DNA of 64,000 bases, taken from Spartinivicinus marinus (GTDB taxonomy: Bacteria; Pseudomonadota; Gammaproteobacteria; Pseudomonadales; Zooshikellaceae). A model generated the notes under the pieces. The model saw only the letters and a list, made by a program, of their open reading frames with translations, had not been told where the DNA came from and made no database searches. The position numbers and the translations under genes are program-made. The stretch spans positions 4,794,501 to 4,858,500 of the forward strand of contig NZ_JAPJZK010000001.1 in NCBI RefSeq assembly GCF_026309355.1. Direction: 5' to 3'. Positions 56,489 through 64,000 of this stretch are shown in pieces (positions within the stretch are counted from its first letter, which is position 1; each line of letters begins with the position of its first letter).

Positions 56489-58156
56489 ATGACAGTCTCA
56501 TATTATTTCTATACTTTACGTTATCTTAAGATAAAGCAGTTAGTTGATCGTTTTTATCGAAAGGTACGTAGAATCAACCAGCAGTTGTCCACTATTCCTG
56601 CTATACGACAGTCAACTGGTAAATGGTTAAAGCTTAACCTTGCTCAACCGAGTATGCTCTCTAGTAGAGAGTTCATATTCTTGAACAAAAGAGGAAAGCT
56701 CTTAGATGTTAATAGTTGGAATGATACAGCTTTTGAAAAATTATGGCTCTATAACTTACATTATTTTGAAGATTTAGTTGCAATTGAATCAGAAGTACGT
56801 AAAGAATGGCACTTAGATCTTATTAGTAGCTGGATTAATGATAATCCAGTAACTTATGGCAATGGATGGGAGCCTTATCCCACCTCTTTGAGAGTTGTTA
56901 ACTGGATTAAATGGTTTTTTAATGGGCAAATGCCAGAACCTGGTTGGCTACATAGTTTAGCTTTACAAGCTAAAGTGTTAAGTCAAAGCTTAGAATATCA
57001 TTTACTTGGTAACCATTTATTTGCTAATAGTAAAGCGTTGATTTTTGCAGGCATTTTTTTTGAGGGTGATGAGCCTGAAAGCTGGTTAAAGAAAGGGTTA
57101 GAAATATTAGATACTGAGATAAAAGAACAAGTGCTGGCTGATGGAGGTAATTTTGAGTTATCTCCTATGTATCATAATATCATGCTTTATGATTTGTTAG
57201 ACTTAATTAATATTTCTCAGCATTATATTTATTCAGAGTTTAAACAAAGAGAGGATAGTTGGCGACTAACCGCTGAAAAAATGCTTGTATGGATGAACAT
57301 GATGCTTCATCAAGACGGAGATATAGCATTTTTTAACGACTCAGTAAAAGCCATTGCTCCTTCGCCTGATAAGTTAAAAGACTATGCACTAAAATTGAAT
57401 ATAAAAGAAGGGACTACAAAGAGGACTAACCAAAACTTATCTGAATCTATACAATTCTGTCGCTTAGCTGACTCTGGTTATCTAAGACTAGAAAGTAAGG
57501 ACGCTGTTGCAATTTTAGATTGTGCCAAAATTGGGCCTGATTATCAGCCTGGTCATGCTCATGCAGATACATTAAGCTTTGAATTAAGCCTTTTTGGGCA
57601 GCGTACAGTAGTAAATTCTGGTATTTCACAGTATGGAGAAACTATTGAGCGGCTTCGTCAGCGGTCTACAGCTGCACATAGCACTGTTGAAATTGATGGT
57701 GAAAACTCTTCTGAAGTTTGGGCGGGATTTAGAGTAGCAAGAAGGGCAAGGCCTTGTGACTTAGTGATAAAAGAGAAGAGAGAAATTATTACAGTTAGCT
57801 GTATACATGATGGGTATAGACGTTTACCTGGTAGGCCAATTCATAAAAGAGAGTGGATTTTTACACCTGAAAGCTTAGCAATTGTAGATAATATTTCAGG
57901 ACAGTTTACAAAAGCAATTGCCTATTACTATTTACATCCAAATGTAAAAGCATCAATATTAAATGTGGATAGTCATGTATATAAAATATTACTAAAATTA
58001 GAAAATTTCAAAGAGGCACTTATTAAAATTACTGGATCAAAAAGTATTAATATAGTGAATTCTTACTGGTATCCTGAATTTTCTGTATCAATTCCTAACC
58101 AATGTATTCAAATAGAATTTAATGATTGTGAAATTAAAACAAAAATAAATTGGTGA
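56489..58156 (+). CDS. Heparinase II/III-family protein, no signal peptide
   Basis: A 555-residue protein with an alpha-toroid N-terminal half (NGWEPYPTSLRVVNWIKWF, HLLGNHLFANSKALIFAG) and a C-terminal beta-sandwich starting near 340 with GHAHADTLSFELSLFGQRTV, the conserved metal-binding region of heparinase II/III. Known members are secreted polysaccharide lyases, but the N-terminus here (MTVSYYFYTLRYLKIKQL) is not a signal peptide, so a cytoplasmic role in polysaccharide building is implied. It starts 19 bases after the two-domain oxidoreductase, and the two probably work together. Confidence 0.84.
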   Translation: MTVSYYFYTLRYLKIKQLVDRFYRKVRRINQQLSTIPAIRQSTGKWLKLNLAQPSMLSSREFIFLNKRGKLLDVNSWNDTAFEKLWLYNLHYFEDLVAIESEVRKEWHLDLISSWINDNPVTYGNGWEPYPTSLRVVNWIKWFFNGQMPEPGWLHSLALQAKVLSQSLEYHLLGNHLFANSKALIFAGIFFEGDEPESWLKKGLEILDTEIKEQVLADGGNFELSPMYHNIMLYDLLDLINISQHYIYSEFKQREDSWRLTAEKMLVWMNMMLHQDGDIAFFNDSVKAIAPSPDKLKDYALKLNIKEGTTKRTNQNLSESIQFCRLADSGYLRLESKDAVAILDCAKIGPDYQPGHAHADTLSFELSLFGQRTVVNSGISQYGETIERLRQRSTAAHSTVEIDGENSSEVWAGFRVARRARPCDLVIKEKREIITVSCIHDGYRRLPGRPIHKREWIFTPESLAIVDNISGQFTKAIAYYYLHPNVKASILNVDSHVYKILLKLENFKEALIKITGSKSINIVNSYWYPEFSVSIPNQCIQIEFNDCEIKTKINW

Positions 58157-58235
58157 TATATAATTAATGTATAGTTAGATGGATTTAACTATATCAGTTG
58201 AACTGGCTGTATAATGAAACAATGCGAGGGAACGC

Positions 58236-59426
58236 TTGAAAATTCTGATTTTGACCTTTTATTATCCTCCCGACTTATCGGCAGGATCATTCCGTGCGTC
58301 TGCACTCGTCAAGAGCTTGCAGAATGAACTACCGAAAGATACAAAAATCGATGTACTAACGACCTTACCTAATCGTTATCAGTCATATGTTAGCAAAGCA
58401 GTAGAGTATGAGAAGTTCAAAACATTATTTATTAGGCGAATTAAATTGCCAAGCCACAATAGTGGTATGATAGATCAGTCGAAGGCGTTTTATTCTTTTG
58501 CTAAAGAGGTTATTAAGTATATAAACTCAGAAAATTATGATTTAGTTTGTGCTACCTCTTCAAGGCTAATGACTGCTGCATTAGGGGCTTGGGTAGCCAG
58601 GAAGCATCAAGCAAAGCTTTATCTGGACATTCGTGATATTTTTGTAGATACGATAAAAGATGTGCTTCCTTTTTGGTTTGCTATGTTGGTTAAGCCTTTT
58701 TTTTCTCAGGCTGAGTCAAGAACAATAAAGCAAGCGGATAAAGTTAATTTAGTCTCGCCGGGGTTTAAAAACTACTTTGAAACTCGTTATCCTTTTCCAA
58801 AATATACCTTCTTTACTAATGGTATTGATGAAGCTTTTTTAAGTAGCTACCACACAAGCAAATATGTTAACAAAAAAAAGGAAGAATTGACGGTTCTTTA
58901 TGCAGGAAATATTGGAGAAGGGCAGGGACTACATGAAATTGTACCACAATTAGCAAATTGCTTGCAGGGGCGAGTGCGTTTCAAAATTATAGGTGATGGT
59001 GGGAGAAAAGCAGTTTTACAATCCCAGCTGGTAGAGCATTCTGCAACCAATGTAGAGCTGCTGCCACCCATGGAACGTGAGAAACTAAAAGAAGCATATG
59101 AGAGTGCAGATGTTCTTTTTCTCCATCTCAATGATTATGATGCATTTAAGAAGGTACTTCCATCTAAAGTATTTGAGTATGCAGCGTTAGGAAAACCGAT
59201 TTGGGCTGGGGTGGCAGGTTATTCAGCCAACTTTATTCGCACTGAAATATCCAATGCAGAGGTATTTCCTCCTTGCAATCGTACAGAAGCAGTCAAAGCA
59301 TTTGACAGACTTAAACTAGCGAACCAACCAAGAACTAACTTCGTTTTGAAGTATTCCCGGCCGCATATTATGCAGTCAATGGCACGGGATATTATTTCAT
59401 TGTTGCCAGAGGTAAAGCTACAATGA
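58236..59426 (+). CDS. Glycosyltransferase family 4 (WbuB-like)
   Basis: A 396-residue GT-B enzyme. Its start, ILTFYYPPDLSAGSFRASAL, is typical of the WbuB/fucosaminyltransferase group; the donor domain has LYAGNIGEGQGLHEIVPQLA, FKIIGDGGRKAVL and the SKVFEYAALGKPIWAG nucleotide-binding segment. Such enzymes usually add the second sugar (for example FucNAc) after the initiating residue. The start is TTG at 58236 with a GAGGG ribosome site just upstream. It overlaps the epimerase gene by 4 bases. Confidence 0.85.
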   Translation: MKILILTFYYPPDLSAGSFRASALVKSLQNELPKDTKIDVLTTLPNRYQSYVSKAVEYEKFKTLFIRRIKLPSHNSGMIDQSKAFYSFAKEVIKYINSENYDLVCATSSRLMTAALGAWVARKHQAKLYLDIRDIFVDTIKDVLPFWFAMLVKPFFSQAESRTIKQADKVNLVSPGFKNYFETRYPFPKYTFFTNGIDEAFLSSYHTSKYVNKKKEELTVLYAGNIGEGQGLHEIVPQLANCLQGRVRFKIIGDGGRKAVLQSQLVEHSATNVELLPPMEREKLKEAYESADVLFLHLNDYDAFKKVLPSKVFEYAALGKPIWAGVAGYSANFIRTEISNAEVFPPCNRTEAVKAFDRLKLANQPRTNFVLKYSRPHIMQSMARDIISLLPEVKLQ

Positions 59427-60385
59427 AAATTCTAGTGACTGGTGCAAATGGTTTTATTGGACAAGCGGTTGTTTCACAGCTAGCAAAGTATGAAAAAATT
59501 GAATTGTTAGCAGCTGTTAGGCATTCTATACCATCTATTATAACTGAGAATATTGAAGTTCATATTAAGAGTTTGGAGCCTACAACTATTTGGAAAAAAA
59601 CTCTTCAGAAGGTTGATGTGATTATTCACACGGCAGCCAGAGTACACATATTGAATAGGCATGAACCAAACCCTCTTGAAAAATTTCGTTATGTCAATGT
59701 TGCAGGTACACTAAACTTAGCTCGTCAGGCTGTGGAAGTTGGAGTCAAACGCTTTGTTTTTATCAGCTCAATTAAGGTTAACGGTGAAAATACTAGGCCA
59801 GGAGTAGCTTTTACTGCTGATGATAAGCCTACCCCACTTGACCCCTATGGGGTTTCAAAACTAGAAGCTGAAGAAGGACTAATGAAAATTGCGCAAGACA
59901 CAGGTTTAGAGGTAGTCATTGTTCGACCTCCACTTGTTTATGGTCCAGGTGTTAAAGCCAATTTTCTTAATATGATGCGCTGGGTATATAAAGGGGTGCC
60001 CTTACCCTTTGGTGCTATATACAACCAGCGCAGTTTAGTTGCTTTGGATAACTTAGTGGATATGATTGATACCTGTAAAGATCATCCGGCAGCTGCGAAT
60101 CAAGTTTTTCTAGTTTCAGATGGCAAAGACTTATCAACATCAGAGCTTTTAAGATGTATATCGGAGGCATTTCACATGAAGCCCAATCTGATAGGACTAC
60201 CTAACTGGTTTTTAAAAGCAGGTGCCACTGCTATTGGAAAACAAAACATTTATCAGAGATTATGTGGCTCATTACATGTAGATATAGACAAAACAAAAAA
60301 AATACTCAATTGGACTCCATCTTTCAGGATGGAAGAGTCACTCAAAAAAACAGCTAAATATTTTTTAGAAAATTACAGTAGCTAA
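59423..60385 (+). CDS. NAD-dependent sugar epimerase/reductase (WbpV-like)
   Basis: A 320-residue extended SDR. TGANGFIGQAVVSQL is the NAD motif, HTAARVHIL a conserved strand, SSIKVNGE supplies the catalytic Ser, and PYGVSKLEAEEGL the YxxxK pair. In Pseudomonas, WbpV-type enzymes of this pattern form UDP-QuiNAc with the initiating transferase WbpL next door. The adjacent phosphoglycosyltransferase gene supports this, though here it is on the opposite strand. The precise sugar is inferred. Confidence 0.85.
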   Translation: MKILVTGANGFIGQAVVSQLAKYEKIELLAAVRHSIPSIITENIEVHIKSLEPTTIWKKTLQKVDVIIHTAARVHILNRHEPNPLEKFRYVNVAGTLNLARQAVEVGVKRFVFISSIKVNGENTRPGVAFTADDKPTPLDPYGVSKLEAEEGLMKIAQDTGLEVVIVRPPLVYGPGVKANFLNMMRWVYKGVPLPFGAIYNQRSLVALDNLVDMIDTCKDHPAAANQVFLVSDGKDLSTSELLRCISEAFHMKPNLIGLPNWFLKAGATAIGKQNIYQRLCGSLHVDIDKTKKILNWTPSFRMEESLKKTAKYFLENYSS

Positions 60386-60426
60386 AATGGCATACGTAAA
60401 GTTACTACCCAACTTCGTAGGTTCCA

Positions 60427-60978
60427 CTAGTTTTGTATCTTATCACCCTGGCCACTGCCTGAAACTGTTTTAACGATTAGAATGAAATATAAACAGAGAT
60501 TAAGGTGTTTGAGCATTAAAGCATCAATTTTAGCCAGTTTTTTTGGTGTAGACATATCTATGTTATTAACCTGTGCCAGGCCTGTGATTCCTGGCCTGTA
60601 GTTATACACTCCTCGTTTATCCCTTTCCTCAATAAGCACTTGCTGATTTGGCAAGCAAGGTCTAGCTCCTACCAAACTCATTTGTCCCAGTAAAACATTA
60701 ATTAATTGGGGCAGTTCATCTAGCTTCGTTTTCCTTAAGAAAGTTCCAAACCGAGTAACTGCACTTGCATTAACCAAATGTGTTCCTACAGAAGCAGTTT
60801 GAGGATACATTGTTCGAAATTTAATCAGTGTGAATGTGCAGCTATTTTTACCTATACGACGCTGTACAAATATTGGCTTGCCAGTATCAAAATAACCAAT
60901 AATGGTTACTACAAGTAGTACTGGCCAAAGCAATAGTAAGCCAATCAATGCTGCAAGAAAGTCAGTTGCTCTAATCAT
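60427..60978 (-). CDS. Initiating phosphoglycosyltransferase (monotopic Bac_transf family)
   Basis: A 183-residue enzyme that transfers a sugar phosphate from a UDP-sugar to undecaprenyl phosphate, the first step of repeat-unit assembly. The single re-entrant hydrophobic segment (DFLAALIGLLLLWPVLLVV), the PIFVQRRIGKN and LIKFRTM motifs, the catalytic LDELPQLINVLLGQMS with Asp-Glu and GARPC are all present. It is of the minimal PglC/WcaJ-catalytic type. It is on the minus strand, converging on the epimerase gene with 41 bases between, whereas all other genes of the locus are on the plus strand, so it must have its own promoter in the region after 60978. Confidence 0.92.
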   Translation of the reverse strand: MIRATDFLAALIGLLLLWPVLLVVTIIGYFDTGKPIFVQRRIGKNSCTFTLIKFRTMYPQTASVGTHLVNASAVTRFGTFLRKTKLDELPQLINVLLGQMSLVGARPCLPNQQVLIEERDKRGVYNYRPGITGLAQVNNIDMSTPKKLAKIDALMLKHLNLCLYFILIVKTVSGSGQGDKIQN

Positions 60979-62129
60979 AAAGAGTGTTTAGTTATTGAAA
61001 AAGCATAAGCTATAAGTTGATTCTAGTTGGGCTGTAGTTTACTTGATTGATGCGAGCAATGCGAGATTGATCTTCCCCACATAAAAGGAAACAATACACA
61101 TGCCATATCAAAGCTTACTAATGAGTCGGAAATAGTGGATACTCTCCAAAATTATGCCATGCTTATAGTATGAAAAATGATGCTAGAAAACTAGCAACAG
61201 AAGAAAAAAATGTTACTCAGACAGCTAGCAGTATAAAAAGTATTTGATGGTGAGTCACTCGTCAATGTTAGTGATATCTATGGATTGGGTAAAAATAGTA
61301 TTTTCAAATTTAATATTTGCGATAAGAGCAGGAATCGAAGCCTTAGCTCCAAAGCCTTACTCAGGTCGAATATTGAATATGAAACAGAAGAAGTCAAACG
61401 CTGGAACATTTTTCACATAGAATAGGCCTTATACCTCAAAGATCAGTGCGAAGGACTTATGAAAGGGATGATGTTGAAATCACAAAGTGGAAATAAGAAA
61501 CTGAGTCATAGGCCAAAGCATAAAGCAGGTAGTAGAAGTATTTTAGTTGAACAAAGCCTTTTGTTCAGATGATCACTTTATAAGGACATGACATGAGAGA
61601 CGAAGGATTAACATCTGCTATCAGAACTATCAGTCGGAAAAAAGTAATTTGGTTTATTTATGTATTCTCAAGCTCAGTTGGTTTTTGGTACAGTTTGTAT
61701 ATCACAGGAATTAGGAGAAACACTTTTGTAATGAATATTTACTGGGTAATAATTAATTGTGCGGAATAAAATATTAATTAATATGTTCACTATGTGAATT
61801 ACTTTGCCAATGTATAGCTTTTCAGATAAGTAACTTGGAAAGATTCTACTTAAAGTACTGGTTTTATAGAACAAATTATACTAAAAAATCTGACTCTCTC
61901 AATAAACAAATAATGCGGTATTTAATTTAGCTTAGAAAAGAGGAGCTGAATTTATAATTAGATTCAATATTTGGATGAAATATAGCTTTTTAGGTAAGTT
62001 GAAGAAAAACTTATTAAAGGGTGAGTTTGTTTTGTAATGGCTATAAAAATTACATAATCATATAAAATAGTTTGATATAATGAGTTTGGGCGTTAAATTT
62101 ATAATAAATAACATAAGGAATAGTTTGTG
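60979..62129. other. Decayed region downstream of the polysaccharide locus
   Basis: About 1.1 kb with no intact gene. It must hold the promoter of the minus-strand phosphoglycosyltransferase on its left side and that of the secreted-protein gene on its right. An IS630-type remnant (listed separately) occupies 61170-61425. The following 700 bases may include more of the same element, but I could not align them with confidence. Confidence 0.55.
61170..61425 (+). pseudogene. IS630-family transposase remnant, N-terminal part
   Basis: Reading across frames gives MKNDARKLATEEKNVTQTAS from ATG 61170, then GESLVNVSDIYGLGKNSIFK (from about 61243), GIEALAPKPYSGR (61332-61370, another frame) and ETEEVKRWNIFH (about 61384-61419). 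In order these are the DNA-binding N-terminal pieces of IS630-type transposases (DARKL start, helix-turn-helix, G-x-ALxPKPxGR, EIKRW). At least two frameshifts separate them and no DDE domain was found in good shape, so the element is dead. Confidence 0.7.
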
Positions 62130-63167
62130 ATGCCTATATGTCTGATAAAAGTTAATAAAAATATTGCTATGTTGTTTTTTTATATACTTTTTTATAGTGT
62201 TGTATCATTAGCTAATGATATTGAACGTTATCATTATATCCCCAAAGCGCTTTCTATAGAAAGAGTCCATATTAATAATGCGGATAGCCCCCCTAAACTA
62301 AATGAAATTCCTCATTTAGTATTTAATAATCTTGTTTCTGAAAATGAAGAGCTTAAATTATTACCTAACAACATTTGGAATGGTAACCAGTGGACTCATT
62401 TTGATGAATTTATAAGTAATGATGTTTTCCAGAAGGCACTAGCAAAAAAAGGATTTTTACCTAACTTTGGAAATTCAATTGTTCAGATTTCAGGTGAATC
62501 ATCAGGTTTACATCTAAATACATTTGGTACAGATTTGGCGACTCAATATACAGCAGCTTCCATTCAATATTATGTTGGATGGGAAAAAGGAAAAAAAGTA
62601 TGGTTTCCAAATGAAAAGTTATGCATAAGTGGAGAGTTAAAAATATCAACTAATTATACTGAAGGGCAGGCGGTAAATCAAGTCATGTATACACTACATT
62701 TTGTTAGTGTACAGAAAAAAATGTTTTTTTTAAATGTAATGCTATTTGATTCAAGAAGCATATATGAAATAAATGATAAAGTACACTGGGATACACAAGA
62801 TACAAACACAGCTATTATCATTTCACATGCTCAATCGCAATATAGTAATAATCCAAATATAAAATATACATCAAGTGTAGATAGATATGGAGATGCATTA
62901 ATTTCTTTCTATAACAAAGATATTCCAAAGATAAAAGGTGATTATGGTTTTTGTATCAATCAATCTCAGTTTAAGCTAGCAATTAATGATATTAATAAGT
63001 CATTTAACTTAAACTATTCTGCACGTCTTCAAGACTGGAAGCTAGATGTTGCTATTATTGGGGTAGAAATAAATACTAAGCCAAATCTAAATCTACCTAG
63101 GGGAAATGGGCATATTGGAATCAGTATTGGTTCTATGTGGGCATATAATAAAAGTGATATATTGTAA
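62130..63167 (+). CDS. Secreted protein of unknown function
   Basis: I do not recognise this 345-residue protein. It begins with a basic stretch and a hydrophobic core (IAMLFFYILFYSVVSLA) ending in SLAND, a good signal peptide with likely cleavage near residue 29. The mature part is rich in Asn, Ile, Lys and aromatic residues and shows regular strand-like segments (QYTAASIQYYVGWEKGKKV, GNGHIGISIGSMWAY), suggesting a beta-sandwich. AAGGAA at 62115-62120 supports the ATG at 62130 (GTG 62127 is an alternative). It lies alone among insertion-element remnants, so recent transfer is possible. Confidence 0.6.
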   Translation: MPICLIKVNKNIAMLFFYILFYSVVSLANDIERYHYIPKALSIERVHINNADSPPKLNEIPHLVFNNLVSENEELKLLPNNIWNGNQWTHFDEFISNDVFQKALAKKGFLPNFGNSIVQISGESSGLHLNTFGTDLATQYTAASIQYYVGWEKGKKVWFPNEKLCISGELKISTNYTEGQAVNQVMYTLHFVSVQKKMFFLNVMLFDSRSIYEINDKVHWDTQDTNTAIIISHAQSQYSNNPNIKYTSSVDRYGDALISFYNKDIPKIKGDYGFCINQSQFKLAINDINKSFNLNYSARLQDWKLDVAIIGVEINTKPNLNLPRGNGHIGISIGSMWAYNKSDIL

Positions 63168-63499
63168 GTACTAAAGCTTCACCATTTTAATTTAACAACC
63201 AGCTTAAGCGTTATGCTAATTAAACTGTTTTTGTGGGTTTTTCTGAAAATGCCTAAACTTTTTCTGGTTTTTGTTCAATCGCTTCTGAAAATAGGAGGCA
63301 AATATCAGAAAAAGCAAATGAATTACGGGGGCAACAGCGCAATCGAGATAAGAGATAAAACTGTTCACCGAGCCTTTTGTGAGAGTGTAACTTATTTTGT
63401 GGTGCGACATGAAGTTGCCTTAACGATATGTAATATCATGTCAATTGCCTGGTCAATCCGCGTTTGAAAATTTTCTTGAATGTTAACCGGTAGAAATGA
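63168..63499. other. Gene-free stretch between the secreted protein and the IS remnants
   Basis: Open frames here on both strands (for example 63213-63467) show no protein-like composition or motif. The sequence is probably mobile-element debris or spacer. I see no inverted repeats long enough to name an element. Confidence 0.45.
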
Positions 63500-63735
63500 G
63501 GAGTTATGGTCAAATCTGGTGTATGAGAAGCTTGCCAGTGTTTTGTTGATTTTACTTTAGTGCCATTCTTAAAAATGACACCTTCAATAACACCAGCTAA
63601 AAGCTTAAAACCTCTTAATCGATGCCAGCACTGTTGCAAACACAGACTCTATTGGGTTTGTTGTCCGAATATGTCGCTAGTGTTCAGCAGGAAAATCATA
63701 AAAAGCCAATAATTGTGTTTGGCTCTATATGGATT
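63500..63735 (-). mobile_element. IS256-type (Mutator-family) transposase remnant, C-terminal part
   Basis: On the minus strand from about 63724 one reads QLLAFYDFPAEH, a TAG stop, then RHIRTTNPIESVFATV, the highly conserved C-terminal block of IS256-type transposases. After a frame jump near 63640 it continues with QQCWHRLRGFKLLAGVIEGV, which in intact members lies some 30-40 residues further on, so there is an internal deletion. The outer end near 63500 (GAGTTATGGTCAAATCTGG on the plus strand) could be the terminal repeat. The element is inactive. Its 5' side is cut by the IS1595-type gene. Confidence 0.8.
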
Positions 63736-63745
63736 TCTAGGGGGG

Positions 63746-64000
63746 TTATACCAATAACTCCACTAGGTCGTTAAGCAAACTTTTCCCTCGACGTCTTACG
63801 TTATATACGAACTCAAATAATTCTAAATAATAAGGCAGTTTTTCCTGAGATATTCCACGATGAGGCCTTAGCCATGATCGTAATAGAGACCAGCAACCTT
63901 CAATTGTATTAACGTGTACCTCATGAAAGCCATCACCATCTTCATCTCGAGCGTACTCACCTTTTCCATGACAAACGGTTTTATGCTGGTAGCCCCAACT
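63746..64000 (-). CDS. IS1595-family (ISXO2-like) transposase, C-terminal part (partial)
   Basis: The minus strand is open from the window edge to a TAA at 63746-63748 and gives 84 residues. HKTVCHGKGEYAR, HEVHVNTIEGCWSLLRSWLR and PHRGISQEKLPYYLELFEF followed by RRRGKSLLNDLVELL are the conserved C-terminal end of ISXO2/IS1595-type DDE transposases, including the catalytic Glu in NTIEG. The N-terminal zinc ribbon and the other catalytic Asp residues lie beyond the window. No frameshift is seen in this part, so the element may be intact. Confidence 0.85.
   Translation of the reverse strand, partial: SWGYQHKTVCHGKGEYARDEDGDGFHEVHVNTIEGCWSLLRSWLRPHRGISQEKLPYYLELFEFVYNVRRRGKSLLNDLVELLV

Noticed and set aside
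63213-63467. An 84-residue open frame as a gene
   Set aside because: It has no motif, no good start signal and lies in element debris; the opposite strand has an equally unconvincing frame.

Overview
The window looks like a piece of a gammaproteobacterial chromosome. The gene order mtaD/mtnA-gyrA-serC-pheA-hisC-(tyrA-aroA)-cmk-rpsA, with ubiG-mupP-yciK diverging beside it, is the order I know from Pseudomonas. The sequence is much more AT-rich than a typical Pseudomonas, however, so a lower-GC marine relative (Hahella/Zooshikella-like Oceanospirillales) is my best inference; it is not proven here.

Region 1 (1-22.9 kb) is conserved housekeeping DNA. It holds the end of a YciO-type protein, scpA-scpB-rluB, a diguanylate cyclase, the minus-strand mtaD-ubiG-mupP-yciK set, mtnA, gyrA, the aromatic/serine block serC-pheA-hisC-tyrA/aroA, cmk, rpsA and the LPS-regulatory pair lapA-lapB. 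Three strong intrinsic terminators are visible. The ihfB gene expected between rpsA and lapA is absent.

Region 2 (22.9-24.35 kb) is an AT-rich junction. It carries a broken RfaH/NusG-type antiterminator gene and, just before the first polysaccharide gene, a perfect 12-base ops-like element (GGCGGTAGCGTG).

Region 3 (24.35-60.98 kb) is a large surface-polysaccharide (O-antigen/capsule) locus, placed where Pseudomonas carries its O-antigen genes. Its modules are: (a) wzz, then a complete pseudaminic acid pathway pseB-pseC-pseF-methylase-pseA/hisH/hisF-pseG::pseH-pseI, a possible nonulosonate transferase and a wzy-like polymerase; (b) two methyltransferases, a Wzx flippase, an asparagine-synthetase-like amidotransferase and a GT4; (c) a polytopic membrane protein gene broken into three frames at two simple-sequence repeats, (TTTTG)3 and (TA)14, followed by WbqC, a GtrB-like GT2, a PglD-like acyltransferase, a propeller-type hydrolase relative, GtrA, a methyltransferase and a WecE-like aminotransferase, which together look like a lipid-linked aminosugar decoration system; (d) a second amidotransferase trio (WbpG/HisH/HisF), a two-domain oxidoreductase, a heparinase II/III-fold protein without a signal peptide, a GT4, a WbpV-like epimerase and an inverted initiating phosphoglycosyltransferase.

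Region 4 (60.98-64.0 kb) is decayed flanking DNA: an IS630-type transposase remnant, one orphan secreted protein, an IS256-type remnant and the 3' part of an IS1595-type transposase running off the window.

The most interesting signals are the possible phase-variable Gtr-like module, the ops element beside a dead rfaH homologue, and the two HisH/HisF pairs. Both HisF-like proteins lack the catalytic aspartate of true HisF and probably serve sugar amidination instead of histidine synthesis.
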